From NCBI GenBank assembly GCA_020629715.1, contig JAHDCU010000003.1:248879-312878 (forward strand): a DNA stretch of 64,000 nt. Reading direction: 5' to 3'. The stretch comes from Saprospiraceae bacterium (GTDB lineage Bacteria > Bacteroidota > Bacteroidia > Chitinophagales > Saprospiraceae). Under the pieces are notes generated by a model. The model did not search any database, was not told the origin of the DNA, and was given only the letters and a program-made list of their open reading frames with translations. Position numbers and translations under genes: made by a program. Shown here one piece after another: positions 35,692 through 42,830 of this stretch (positions are counted from its first letter, which is position 1; each line of letters begins with the position of its first letter).

Positions 35692-35812
35692 TTCTCCAAA
35701 TAATTCAGGGAATTCCAAACGTTTCTCCAATAAGTTTTACTTCTCCAGAAAAACGAAAAATGCAAGCCTCCTTCTCCAAGTAGTTCTCCACTAAACCCTG
35801 AGCGTTTCTCCA
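35692..35812 (+). repeat. Six-copy TTCTCCA array upstream of the mobilization operon
   Basis: TTCTCCA occurs at 35692, 35723, 35741, 35772, 35784 and 35806, always in the same direction; the two outer intervals are both 31 bp and several copies are preceded by a CGTT or GTT. The array ends 23 bp before a perfect -7 element. It looks like iterons or operators, for copy control, relaxosome binding or repression. Confidence 0.55.
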
Positions 35813-35834
35813 CCAACTGGCCTAAGTCACCCTC

Positions 35835-35842
35835 TACTTTTG
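35835..35842 (+). promoter_or_regulatory. -7 promoter element of the mobilization operon
   Basis: TACTTTTG matches the Bacteroidota consensus TAnnTTTG exactly. Predicted start near 35849, 37 nt before the 33-codon frame at 35886. The TTCTCCA array lies just upstream. Confidence 0.5.
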
Positions 35843-35885
35843 TAATATACTTAATTGATTACTAACGATTTAAAATATTACAATT

Positions 35886-35987
35886 ATGAAGGTAAGAAAA
35901 ACCTTTTTAAACCAAATCTACCCAACGCTTAAAGTGATCGAATCCGTTTCTGTCACCTTGGCGATGTGGTGGATCGTATTAGCCTAA
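35886..35987 (+). CDS. 33-residue peptide at the head of the mobilization operon
   Basis: ATG 35886 to TAA 35987 encodes a basic start (MKVRKTFLNQIYP) and a hydrophobic C-terminal stretch (SVTLAMWWIVLA). It may be a small membrane peptide or a translated leader, because a hairpin follows after 14 bp. There is no family evidence; it is recorded because promoter, start and length are in order. Confidence 0.35.
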   Translation: MKVRKTFLNQIYPTLKVIESVSVTLAMWWIVLA

Positions 35988-36001
35988 TTCGATTATTAAC
36001 C

Positions 36002-36028
36002 GTGTGGAGGGCTTTGAGTCCTCCACAC
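36002..36028 (+). promoter_or_regulatory. Hairpin before the coiled-coil gene
   Basis: GTGTGGAGG (36002-36010) and CCTCCACAC (36020-36028) form a perfect 9-bp GC-rich stem with a 9-nt loop, 15 bp before ATG 36044. Without a T-run it is more likely a translational control, mRNA-stability or oriT-type element than a terminator. Confidence 0.45.
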
Positions 36029-36043
36029 CTAAAACATATACTT

Positions 36044-36853
36044 ATGAATTTCTTTCAGAGGTTTTTTGGAGTATTTGGACATACAAGAAAATACTCCTCT
36101 GACATCGCGACACCGCTTCATGCTTATCCTTTCATTATTAAGCAGTTTATGAAAGTCAAGGATCAGATTGCCAATAATAATGCACAACTGGAATCTATTA
36201 CTCAGAAGGTGGTAAACGACAACCCTAAATCTTACGTCAATGACCAGAAAACCTACGGGAAGCTCCATGATGCATATCGATCCAAATCTTTTGTAGACAT
36301 CTCTATATTAGAAACTCAGCGTCTGCATAAGCTAGCCGTCGAAGATGAATACACGAAAAGACAGCGACTTGCCGAGCTACAGATGCAGTTTCAGGAGGTG
36401 GCGTTTTGTCATCCGAATGATCAGCAACAGAAAATCCTTGATCAACGGGAGCAGCTCAACATTGAGACCGCTATTGCTAAGGAAACTACTGATCAGGGTT
36501 CCACCATCAGAGCAGGACTCGATGAAGAAAGGAAAATCTTGGACAAGAAGAAAGAGATTTTTGAGAAACGCAAAGATGCTCGGATCGGAGAAAAGGATTT
36601 AGCCGACTTCGAAAATGAAAACGCGGACACTTTCAATGAGGCACAAATCAATGATGCGGCAAGCCGAGACATCGCAAAAGATCGTAAACATGCACCGCAA
36701 ACGTCAAAGGAAGCCAAAGAGGCTATAGAGGCTCTTTGGAATTCAAAAAACACCTCTGCTTCTGATGGTTCTCCTGATAACACGAATGCTTTGGATGACG
36801 CTGAAAATGAGGAAGGCAAGAGTCCTCAACCCGATAGCCCAACACAGAACTAA
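36044..36853 (+). CDS. Coiled-coil protein of the mobilization block
   Basis: A 269-residue soluble protein. Residues 1-25 are basic/aromatic (FFQRFFGVFGHTRKYSS). Most of the rest is predicted helix with Glu/Lys/Gln-rich coiled coil (EERKILDKKKEIFEKRKDAR near 170). The last 35 residues are an acidic disordered tail rich in Asp, Pro and Ser. ATG 36044 was chosen; the frame is open upstream to 35966 but that part has no natural composition. Followed after 31 bp by a membrane coiled-coil gene. I know no family for it. It may be a structural or regulatory part of the relaxosome or mating channel. Confidence 0.6.
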   Translation: MNFFQRFFGVFGHTRKYSSDIATPLHAYPFIIKQFMKVKDQIANNNAQLESITQKVVNDNPKSYVNDQKTYGKLHDAYRSKSFVDISILETQRLHKLAVEDEYTKRQRLAELQMQFQEVAFCHPNDQQQKILDQREQLNIETAIAKETTDQGSTIRAGLDEERKILDKKKEIFEKRKDARIGEKDLADFENENADTFNEAQINDAASRDIAKDRKHAPQTSKEAKEAIEALWNSKNTSASDGSPDNTNALDDAENEEGKSPQPDSPTQN

Positions 36854-36884
36854 TACTATTTGATAACCAAAAAATTCATGGATT

Positions 36885-37913
36885 ATGAAAAATTTAAAGA
36901 AACCAGAAAACTTTCTTTTTCCGTTTGACAACGACATCCAAATTCCCACAACGGAAACCAAAGATGTCAGCGAAGTTTGTAAAGATCACTTAAAATTACA
37001 AAAAGAGATGAACTTAAGTGGCGACAAACATTTGGCCGCCAGTGAAGCAAAGCACTTTCCCAAGTGGAAGAAAGCCGAACGAAAACCACTCTCTTTCATC
37101 GAAGAGATCTGGAACAAGCGCCGAGCTTTTTTACAACTGTTAAACCTCCCTCGGACGGAACTCGCGAACCCTACGCTTGGAAAAGTACGTATGAACTACA
37201 TTTTCATTTTCCTTGGGATAATTTCTGAAGTTTTTAACTACTTCACCGCCTGTACCTATGGCTTTAGTATGCCTGCTTTTGAGGCCGTCATTGTGGCCTT
37301 AGCCGTGGTTATTTTTACCAAGGTCATGTTTTGGGGGATGAGTAAATATATTTTTGACTGGATCAAAACGCAAAACGCCTTCAAGCGCAACTTCCAAAAG
37401 TGGCTTTACGGAGTTATTTGTATTTCCATCTTGCTAAATGGCCTGTTCTTCGTTGTCCCACGAATCGATAAGCTCCAAGACGATCAAAAGTATTCACAGA
37501 TAGAGATGATCAACAATGATCTAGAAGATCTTGCCGAGATCAAAGAAAAAACAAAGGCTGATAATGATGAGATTGCTTCGCTTGAAGCACAAAAAGAGGA
37601 TCTAGAAAAATCTCTACAGGCAGAAGACAGTGGCTTTATGTGGTTTGCGAAATTCATGGGACTCGCGCTCCTTTGCATCTTGACGGTCGTCTGCGCCGCC
37701 ATATTATACGGCATTACCAACTATTATCAGTCTGCCTACAAGATCAAAGCAGAAATGGATCAGCTCGAAGAGTCTATCGCGCTTGATCGTGCACGAATTG
37801 ACGACTACCCCCGAACCGCTCAGATCATGACCCGCATCAAGCGAGAACTGATCCGCAATTGGGGTCAGCTCCAGTACTTAGAAAATCTTATTAGCCTTCT
37901 TTTCAAAAAGTAA
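36885..37913 (+). CDS. Membrane protein with central coiled coil
   Basis: A 342-residue inner-membrane protein. After about 100 soluble residues come transmembrane segments near 105-150 (YIFIFLGIISEVFNYF ... VIVALAVVIFTKVMF) and 165-185 (LYGVICISILLNGLFFVV), a coiled coil around 195-245 (LEDLAEIKEKTKADNDEIASL), a further hydrophobic segment near 250-275 (GLALLCILTVVCAAILYG) and a helical tail. This two-sided layout with a long coil resembles membrane scaffolds of conjugation or secretion systems, but there is no recognisable family motif. It lies between the coiled-coil and VWA-like lipoprotein genes with 30-bp gaps, so probably one complex. Confidence 0.6.
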   Translation: MKNLKKPENFLFPFDNDIQIPTTETKDVSEVCKDHLKLQKEMNLSGDKHLAASEAKHFPKWKKAERKPLSFIEEIWNKRRAFLQLLNLPRTELANPTLGKVRMNYIFIFLGIISEVFNYFTACTYGFSMPAFEAVIVALAVVIFTKVMFWGMSKYIFDWIKTQNAFKRNFQKWLYGVICISILLNGLFFVVPRIDKLQDDQKYSQIEMINNDLEDLAEIKEKTKADNDEIASLEAQKEDLEKSLQAEDSGFMWFAKFMGLALLCILTVVCAAILYGITNYYQSAYKIKAEMDQLEESIALDRARIDDYPRTAQIMTRIKRELIRNWGQLQYLENLISLLFKK

Positions 37914-37942
37914 TTTTTACTCACTATTTAAACATTTTCATT

Positions 37943-38734
37943 ATGACATTTTTACGATTTATTCCCCTTATTATTTTTGGTTCTACCCTACTCTTTTTGT
38001 CGAGCTGCGCCAAAGAAGAACCCGCTCCAGAAAAAGAACTGGCCGTGCTTTTTGTCGATAAATCGACCAGTACGACCCCTGATGATTTTATCCGATCAAA
38101 GGAGCAAAAGTGGCTTCGGGATATTTGTGCTAAACACAGGAGTGTTGGGACGACTTTCGTGGTCAGCTATCTCTTTGCCAATACCGCCAACGTGACCAAT
38201 AAGCACGTTATTCCTTATGATCCGCCAAAGCCAAAGACGAAGCTTTCTGCCAATAACCAAAAGCAGCTTGCAAAGATCAAGTATGAAAAGCGACTCAGAA
38301 GGTACGATCAGCGATTTATGACTCAGCTCCAAGAAAAGGTCTTTTCTTCTGCCAAACTCCCATCAGGATCAAACATTGTCGGAAGCCTCAAGCAAATATC
38401 TGATCTCATGACTGATTTTCCGGGTCATAAAGTCAGTGTCTACTATTTTTCTGATATGCAGGAGTGCAGCGACTTCCGGGCGATGTACTGCCAAGACGGT
38501 AAGCCCCCGAATTCGTACGAAGAAATGCAAAAACTCGCTCAAGAAGACTTTCAAAGGCTGGGTAAGAAGTACCAGTTAGCCGATAGTTTTTTATCCAAAG
38601 TAAATGAGATTGAGGTCATATTCTCTGCCCGAGAAATGGATCAGAGCGACGCCTTTGAACTCGTCCCCGTTTACTGGAAATCTCTCTTGGCTTCCTTTGG
38701 GGCGAGTAGTCCAAACAAAGTCAAATTTCACTAA
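37943..38734 (+). CDS. VWA-like lipoprotein
   Basis: A 263-residue lipoprotein (signal FIPLIIFGSTLLFLSSC, Cys near 22). The mature part begins with AVLFVDKSTST, where DKSTS fits the DxSxS metal-site (MIDAS) motif of von Willebrand A domains. YYFSDMQE near 168 fits the strand that follows later in the fold. The domain would bind protein ligands through a divalent metal. In the middle is a Lys/Gln-rich insert. With its two neighbours it makes an unusual envelope module inside a mobilization operon. I infer surface contact or a mating-pair role; it could instead be a cargo system. Confidence 0.6.
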   Translation: MTFLRFIPLIIFGSTLLFLSSCAKEEPAPEKELAVLFVDKSTSTTPDDFIRSKEQKWLRDICAKHRSVGTTFVVSYLFANTANVTNKHVIPYDPPKPKTKLSANNQKQLAKIKYEKRLRRYDQRFMTQLQEKVFSSAKLPSGSNIVGSLKQISDLMTDFPGHKVSVYYFSDMQECSDFRAMYCQDGKPPNSYEEMQKLAQEDFQRLGKKYQLADSFLSKVNEIEVIFSAREMDQSDAFELVPVYWKSLLASFGASSPNKVKFH

Positions 38735-38748
38735 AGCCCAACTCAATT

Positions 38749-39045
38749 ATGATTACGCCAAAAGAAATTAAGACCCTAATCCTTAGCGATGAAAAGACGT
38801 TTTACCGACTTCTCTTACAAGTGACGGACAGGGTTCTAAAAGAACACCAAGCCTTCCAAGAAGAGTCTTGGATTTCGGAAAAGGAGTGCATGTCGCTCCT
38901 TCAGATAAAGAGTAAGACCACGCTGAGCACCTACAGAGCGAAAAATTATATCGCTTATAGTGCTCTTGGTCCACGCTCATTTATCTACCGCAAAAGCAGT
39001 GTCATCGCCTTTATTAAATCACGAGAAATCCCCAGCACCTTATGA
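38749..39045 (+). CDS. Helix-turn-helix protein (excisionase/MerR-like)
   Basis: A 98-residue protein. Residues 42-90 (WISEKECMSLLQIKSKTTLSTYRAKNYI ... FIYRKSSVIAFIKSR) have the winged-helix pattern of HTH_17/excisionase-type domains common in Bacteroidota mobile elements. The N-terminal 40 residues are helical. The next gene overlaps by 4 bp (ATGA). It could regulate excision or the mobilization operon. Confidence 0.7.
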   Translation: MITPKEIKTLILSDEKTFYRLLLQVTDRVLKEHQAFQEESWISEKECMSLLQIKSKTTLSTYRAKNYIAYSALGPRSFIYRKSSVIAFIKSREIPSTL

Positions 39046-39296
39046 AAAATGCAATGAATGAAAAGTTTAAGGCGATTAATCGCTCTTATAACTTAGGACT
39101 TTTTTGTCCTTCGGAATGTCTTATTGATATGAGAGATAAACTCACATCACTCGCCAAATTAAATCCCACCAGATTCAAGCCTATGGTCAAGGGGTTTGAT
39201 CTCGCTGTCGCTGAACGGTTAAGGATTCGCCAAGCCGAACTCCAAAACCGACGAATCCAATCTAATAGAAGTAAATCTCAAGATCGTGGTCGATAG
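39042..39296 (+). CDS. Small basic hypothetical protein
   Basis: An 84-residue protein, helical, with a very basic C-terminal half (ERLRIRQAELQNRRIQSNRSK). It starts in the ATGA overlap with the HTH gene. A nucleic-acid-binding role fits the charge. No family recognised. Confidence 0.5.
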   Translation: MKNAMNEKFKAINRSYNLGLFCPSECLIDMRDKLTSLAKLNPTRFKPMVKGFDLAVAERLRIRQAELQNRRIQSNRSKSQDRGR

Positions 39297-39552
39297 ACAA
39301 ATCTTGGATTATTACTTCGCCGTGATGTTGGAGTATGCTATACTAATCACGTTTCATGTGATTTTTGTAGGGCTGCTCCTGCATCTCTTTTTCCCAAAGT
39401 CCAATATTCTACATCGATTGGGAAAAACAATCCTGACAATTGTCAAAACCCTCTTCGAGGTTTTACTCAAGATTATTACCGAACTGGTTTCTTTCTTGGC
39501 AAATCTCGTTGAGGCCTTGGTAAAGCTCATTGCAAAGATTTTTAGACGATAA
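39286..39552 (+). CDS. Small amphipathic membrane protein
   Basis: An 88-residue protein. One transmembrane helix at about 13-36 (VMLEYAILITFHVIFVGLLL) is followed by a long amphipathic helix of Leu/Ile/Val/Lys (LTIVKTLFEVLLKIITELV) and a basic end. GTG 39286 gives an 11-bp overlap with the gene before; ATG 39325 is an alternative. The role is unknown; it precedes the coupling ATPase gene by 94 bp. Confidence 0.5.
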   Translation: MVDRQILDYYFAVMLEYAILITFHVIFVGLLLHLFFPKSNILHRLGKTILTIVKTLFEVLLKIITELVSFLANLVEALVKLIAKIFRR

Positions 39553-39646
39553 GAAGCGGTCCTTTTGTTCTCAACTTGATCCAAAGGTTAAACACTTAGC
39601 TGTTTCTTTTTGATTCCCATTTCCTCATCTATTTAAACTCTTTTTT

Positions 39647-41101
39647 ATGAAGCTCATAGAAGAAATCTTTCGCCTGTTTTTAGGGCTGATTAAGGGCATA
39701 TTCGCCCTGATTTCCCTCCTGTTTAACCCATCAGATTTCTGGAACATCGGTCAAGGAAAATATAACGCTAAAACCATGTCTTGGTGGTCGTGGACACGGT
39801 TTCGCCTGATCAGCCGATGGAATAAAGCTGTTTCGGTAAACGGATACATGCAAACGACCATCCAAAATGCTAAATCTCATTTTATTGGGGTTGGCCGCTC
39901 AGGCGTGGGTAAGACCAGTATCATTTCCGTTCCAACGCTGCTTCGCTGGCGAGGGTCGTCCGTTTCTGTCGATATGAACGGTGATTTGTGGAAACTCTGC
40001 GCCGGTTTTTTAAGATCTATTGGTATTACTCCTATCAAGCTCGATCTGATTAAACTGCTCTACTCCCTTTTCTGGAATCCCGTCTTTCTCTGTAAAACCA
40101 GTAGTGATTGCAAGGAACTGGCAAAAACCCTTATCAAAACCGCTATGCCTAACCCCAGCCAAGAGGGAAATTTTTGGAACCTCATGGCAGAAAATATTTT
40201 ATACACGGGGCTTCGCATCCTCAAAACCCGCGACCAGCAATACCAAAATCTGGTCAATCTTCGTCACATCATCCTTAACTGGGATTTTTTAGACCCCATA
40301 ATTTCTGAAGGTATACCTGACGAGGTATTCACCGAATACGCGAGCATTGTTTCGCTCGATTCCAAAGTGAAATCTTCTGCCATTTCTACCGCACTCGCCG
40401 CTCTTGAACCTTTCACTGATGAAGGGATTGGATTTATCACCTCCAAAAATACCCTCAACTTTGACGACCTCACCAATGGCAAAACGGCACTCTTCCTTGT
40501 GATGTCAGAAGCCAAGCTCCCGCTCTATTCGCCCCTACTCAGTATATTCTTTCAGCAGCTGTTTGCGCATTTTCAGCTTCACAGGCCAAAGCACCCCGTG
40601 CTGTGCCTCCTTGATGAAGCGGGCCAGTACTACATCCCTAATCTCCCGCAACTAGCGAGTATTTTACGCCGATATGAGACGATACTTTGCTTACTGATCC
40701 AGGACTATTCGCAATTAGAAAATCTGTATAGAAAAACTGGAGCAGAAACGATCTGGAATGGCTCGATGGCGAGTAAGACTATCTTTTCTTGGAGCTACGA
40801 CCTCGCCCAAAAAATGAGCCATGCGTTCGGGAAAACCTCACTCCTGATGGACTCACCAAACCAAAACGAAAAGCAGTATCACAGTGATCGAGAACTCAAA
40901 ACGATTGATGATCTGATGCAAATGAAAGATGGAACTGCTGTGTACTTGTACAGAAATAAGCCGCCCTTCTTTACCAAAACCAAAGGCTACTATCGCCAAT
41001 GGTCACTTAAACGAAAAACCAAAATGAAGCCCCCAAATGTGCAGAAAATTACGTGGCAAAAAGTGCCGCTCCTCCCCATCCCTAAACACCAAATATTATG
41101 A
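39647..41101 (+). CDS. VirD4/TraG-type coupling ATPase
   Basis: A 484-residue membrane ATPase, in such systems the link between relaxosome and mating channel. One N-terminal hydrophobic segment (LFLGLIKGIFALISLLF) anchors it. Walker A GRSGVGKTS is at about residues 84-92 and Walker B VLCLLDEAGQYY near 320. ETILCLLIQDYSQLENLY and the later IFSWSYDL are typical of TraG/VirD4. It is shorter than the usual 600-700 residues and has only one clear N-terminal helix, as in mobilizable elements that bring their own coupling protein. The next gene overlaps by 4 bp. Confidence 0.85.
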   Translation: MKLIEEIFRLFLGLIKGIFALISLLFNPSDFWNIGQGKYNAKTMSWWSWTRFRLISRWNKAVSVNGYMQTTIQNAKSHFIGVGRSGVGKTSIISVPTLLRWRGSSVSVDMNGDLWKLCAGFLRSIGITPIKLDLIKLLYSLFWNPVFLCKTSSDCKELAKTLIKTAMPNPSQEGNFWNLMAENILYTGLRILKTRDQQYQNLVNLRHIILNWDFLDPIISEGIPDEVFTEYASIVSLDSKVKSSAISTALAALEPFTDEGIGFITSKNTLNFDDLTNGKTALFLVMSEAKLPLYSPLLSIFFQQLFAHFQLHRPKHPVLCLLDEAGQYYIPNLPQLASILRRYETILCLLIQDYSQLENLYRKTGAETIWNGSMASKTIFSWSYDLAQKMSHAFGKTSLLMDSPNQNEKQYHSDRELKTIDDLMQMKDGTAVYLYRNKPPFFTKTKGYYRQWSLKRKTKMKPPNVQKITWQKVPLLPIPKHQIL

Positions 41102-41640
41102 GTAAGAATCTCCGAGATCAAATTTTCGCCAGTGGCATCCTTGAATCTGGAAACCCTGAGGAATTGGCGCAATTTAAAAAGACCTATCGTCAGGTCTACA
41201 AAAAGGAATACAATAAGGCTTTTGCCGCCAAACATAAACGCAAAACACTTGTCTTTAAACCCGAGGAACTGACGTACCTCGAAGAGCAAGCAAAGGCGTA
41301 CCATATGAAGCTGGCGCCATTCTTAAAGGCCGTTATTTTTGGCTATCTCTCTTCGACTTTTATTTCTCCGAATAAAGAAAGCCTTTCGAATATCGAATTC
41401 TTACTGAGGCAAATGCAGGATAAGATTTCTAATCTTGCGCCAAGTCTGTTTCGTCAGGGCGTAGATCTCTCCCTTATCCAAGAACTAAAAGACCAAATCC
41501 GTGAGCTGGACAGCTTTATGAGAAATGCCCTTAATAACCCACCACGGCTTGAAAAGTGGATTGAAGACCAAATGAAAAATGATCCAGACTTTATCCCAAA
41601 GCTCCTAACCGCCATTGCTCACTTAATGCCTCGCTCATGA
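41098..41640 (+). CDS. MobC-like relaxosome accessory protein
   Basis: A 180-residue protein whose segment LVFKPEELTYLEEQAKAYHMKLAPFLKAVIFGYL (near 50-83, broken here only for description) has the ribbon-helix-helix-like pattern of MobC/plasmid mobilization relaxosome proteins, with a basic run (KHKRKT) in front. It starts in the ATGA overlap with the coupling-protein gene and itself overlaps the relaxase gene by 4 bp. It probably binds oriT and helps the relaxase to open it. Family call by position and pattern. Confidence 0.65.
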   Translation: MSKNLRDQIFASGILESGNPEELAQFKKTYRQVYKKEYNKAFAAKHKRKTLVFKPEELTYLEEQAKAYHMKLAPFLKAVIFGYLSSTFISPNKESLSNIEFLLRQMQDKISNLAPSLFRQGVDLSLIQELKDQIRELDSFMRNALNNPPRLEKWIEDQMKNDPDFIPKLLTAIAHLMPRS

Positions 41641-42566
41641 TTATCAAGTTCAAAACCCGTACAGGGAAAAACTCTATCTATGCCAGTAAGTCCTTATGTG
41701 CTTACGTGTTGGAAAACAAACACAGAGACCAATTCACCTATGACGATTCGGTGTATTTCCAGAATATGGATTTTATCGAACCTCATACGCTCCATAAATC
41801 CTTTTTGCAAAACTTTTCCCATATCAAAAAAGGCTTTCGCAAAAACGGAATTACGCTCAATCACACCATCATCAGTATTCATCCTAAAGATCGAGAATAC
41901 GTCACTTTAGACATCCTGCATGATCTTCGAGATACCTTCATTCAAATGGCAAAAATTCAAGATTGTGTATTACTTTCCAAAGCTCATCGATCCGATAAAG
42001 ACCAAAACATCCATATTCATTTGCTTTACAGCCACAACAAGTATCGATCTAAAGAACGTGTTAGACTCTCCAAAGCTGATATGAAAAAGCTCCTCGTCCG
42101 ATTCGAGTCGTGGCATAAATCCAAGTACCCTCAGCTTCAGCATAGCATAGTTCATACTCTAGATCGCACGAAAGATCGAAGCCTTACCAATATTCAAAAA
42201 GAAGAGCAAAACACCAGACGGGAAAAAGAGTATCAGACCCTTCGGCGGTATGAACAGGAAGGCAAAGGAAGAAAAACAAAAAAGCAGCAAGTAGCCGAAC
42301 TCGCCCAAGAGCTTTTAGAAAAATCCCAAAGTGTGGATCAGTTTATCCAAGCCCTTCGATCTGCGCCAGAAGTTTTGATCTACACCATGCGCGGACAGAC
42401 CCGTGGAATTTTGGTAGATGGCATAAAATATCGTTTTAAAACGCTTGGCCTTGAGCCTGAAAAAATCAGGTCACTTGATCGATATCATTCACGACTCAAA
42501 GAGCTGCAACTTATCCGTGAGATGGCAAAATCTCGTCAGGGGCGTGAGCTTGGCAGAGGTCTTTAG
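41637..42566 (+). CDS. Relaxase (mobilization nuclease)
   Basis: A 309-residue relaxase that nicks oriT and leads the strand into the recipient. The metal-binding motif HxDxxxNxHxH is seen as H117, D120, N124, H126 and H128 in AHRSDKDQNIHIHLLYSHN. A Ser/Tyr-rich N-terminus (KNSIYASKSLCAYVL) holds candidate nucleophiles. The C-terminal half is helical and basic. The layout fits MOBP-type relaxases, shorter than most because no primase or helicase part follows. Last gene of the block; overlaps the MobC-like gene by 4 bp. Confidence 0.85.
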   Translation: MIIKFKTRTGKNSIYASKSLCAYVLENKHRDQFTYDDSVYFQNMDFIEPHTLHKSFLQNFSHIKKGFRKNGITLNHTIISIHPKDREYVTLDILHDLRDTFIQMAKIQDCVLLSKAHRSDKDQNIHIHLLYSHNKYRSKERVRLSKADMKKLLVRFESWHKSKYPQLQHSIVHTLDRTKDRSLTNIQKEEQNTRREKEYQTLRRYEQEGKGRKTKKQQVAELAQELLEKSQSVDQFIQALRSAPEVLIYTMRGQTRGILVDGIKYRFKTLGLEPEKIRSLDRYHSRLKELQLIREMAKSRQGRELGRGL

Positions 42567-42702
42567 GAGCAGCATGCTCCTGAACAAGTCGCGAGGCATA
42601 GTAAGAAAAATTTCGCACAAGCGCATTTTTATTGCTTGACTCGCATACTTGCTGTGATGGGCAATGTGATCGGGCGACAGCACGATTTCTTTGCCCATCA
42701 CA
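42565..42702 (+). other. Inverted repeats behind the relaxase: candidate oriT
   Basis: In the 265 bp between the relaxase and the EEP gene there is no gene. AGGAGCA-gca-TGCTCCT (42565-42581) overlaps the relaxase stop. A 12-bp perfect inverted repeat TGTGATGGGCAA (42653-42664) / TTGCCCATCACA (42691-42702) encloses 26 nt with a further ATCG/CGAT pair. The long, spaced repeat next to mob genes fits an origin of transfer or a resolution site. No nick consensus was recognised. Confidence 0.4.
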
Positions 42703-42830
42703 ATAAGCCATGCTTTAAACAGAAAGTCCGACAGAAAAATTCTGCCTGATAGGGCTGTATTTTTTGGTGGGCTTTGCCGTTCTTGATGGAGAGATTTTCT
42801 GTAATAAAAACCTCGAGTGAATCACAAAAA

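Noticed and set aside
35692-35812. CRISPR array
   Set aside because: The repeat is only 7 bp and spacing is uneven (12-31 bp); no cas genes are near.
31118-42566. Complete conjugative transposon
   Set aside because: Coupling protein and relaxase are present, but I see no VirB4-like ATPase or other channel genes in the window; they could lie to the right of 64000.
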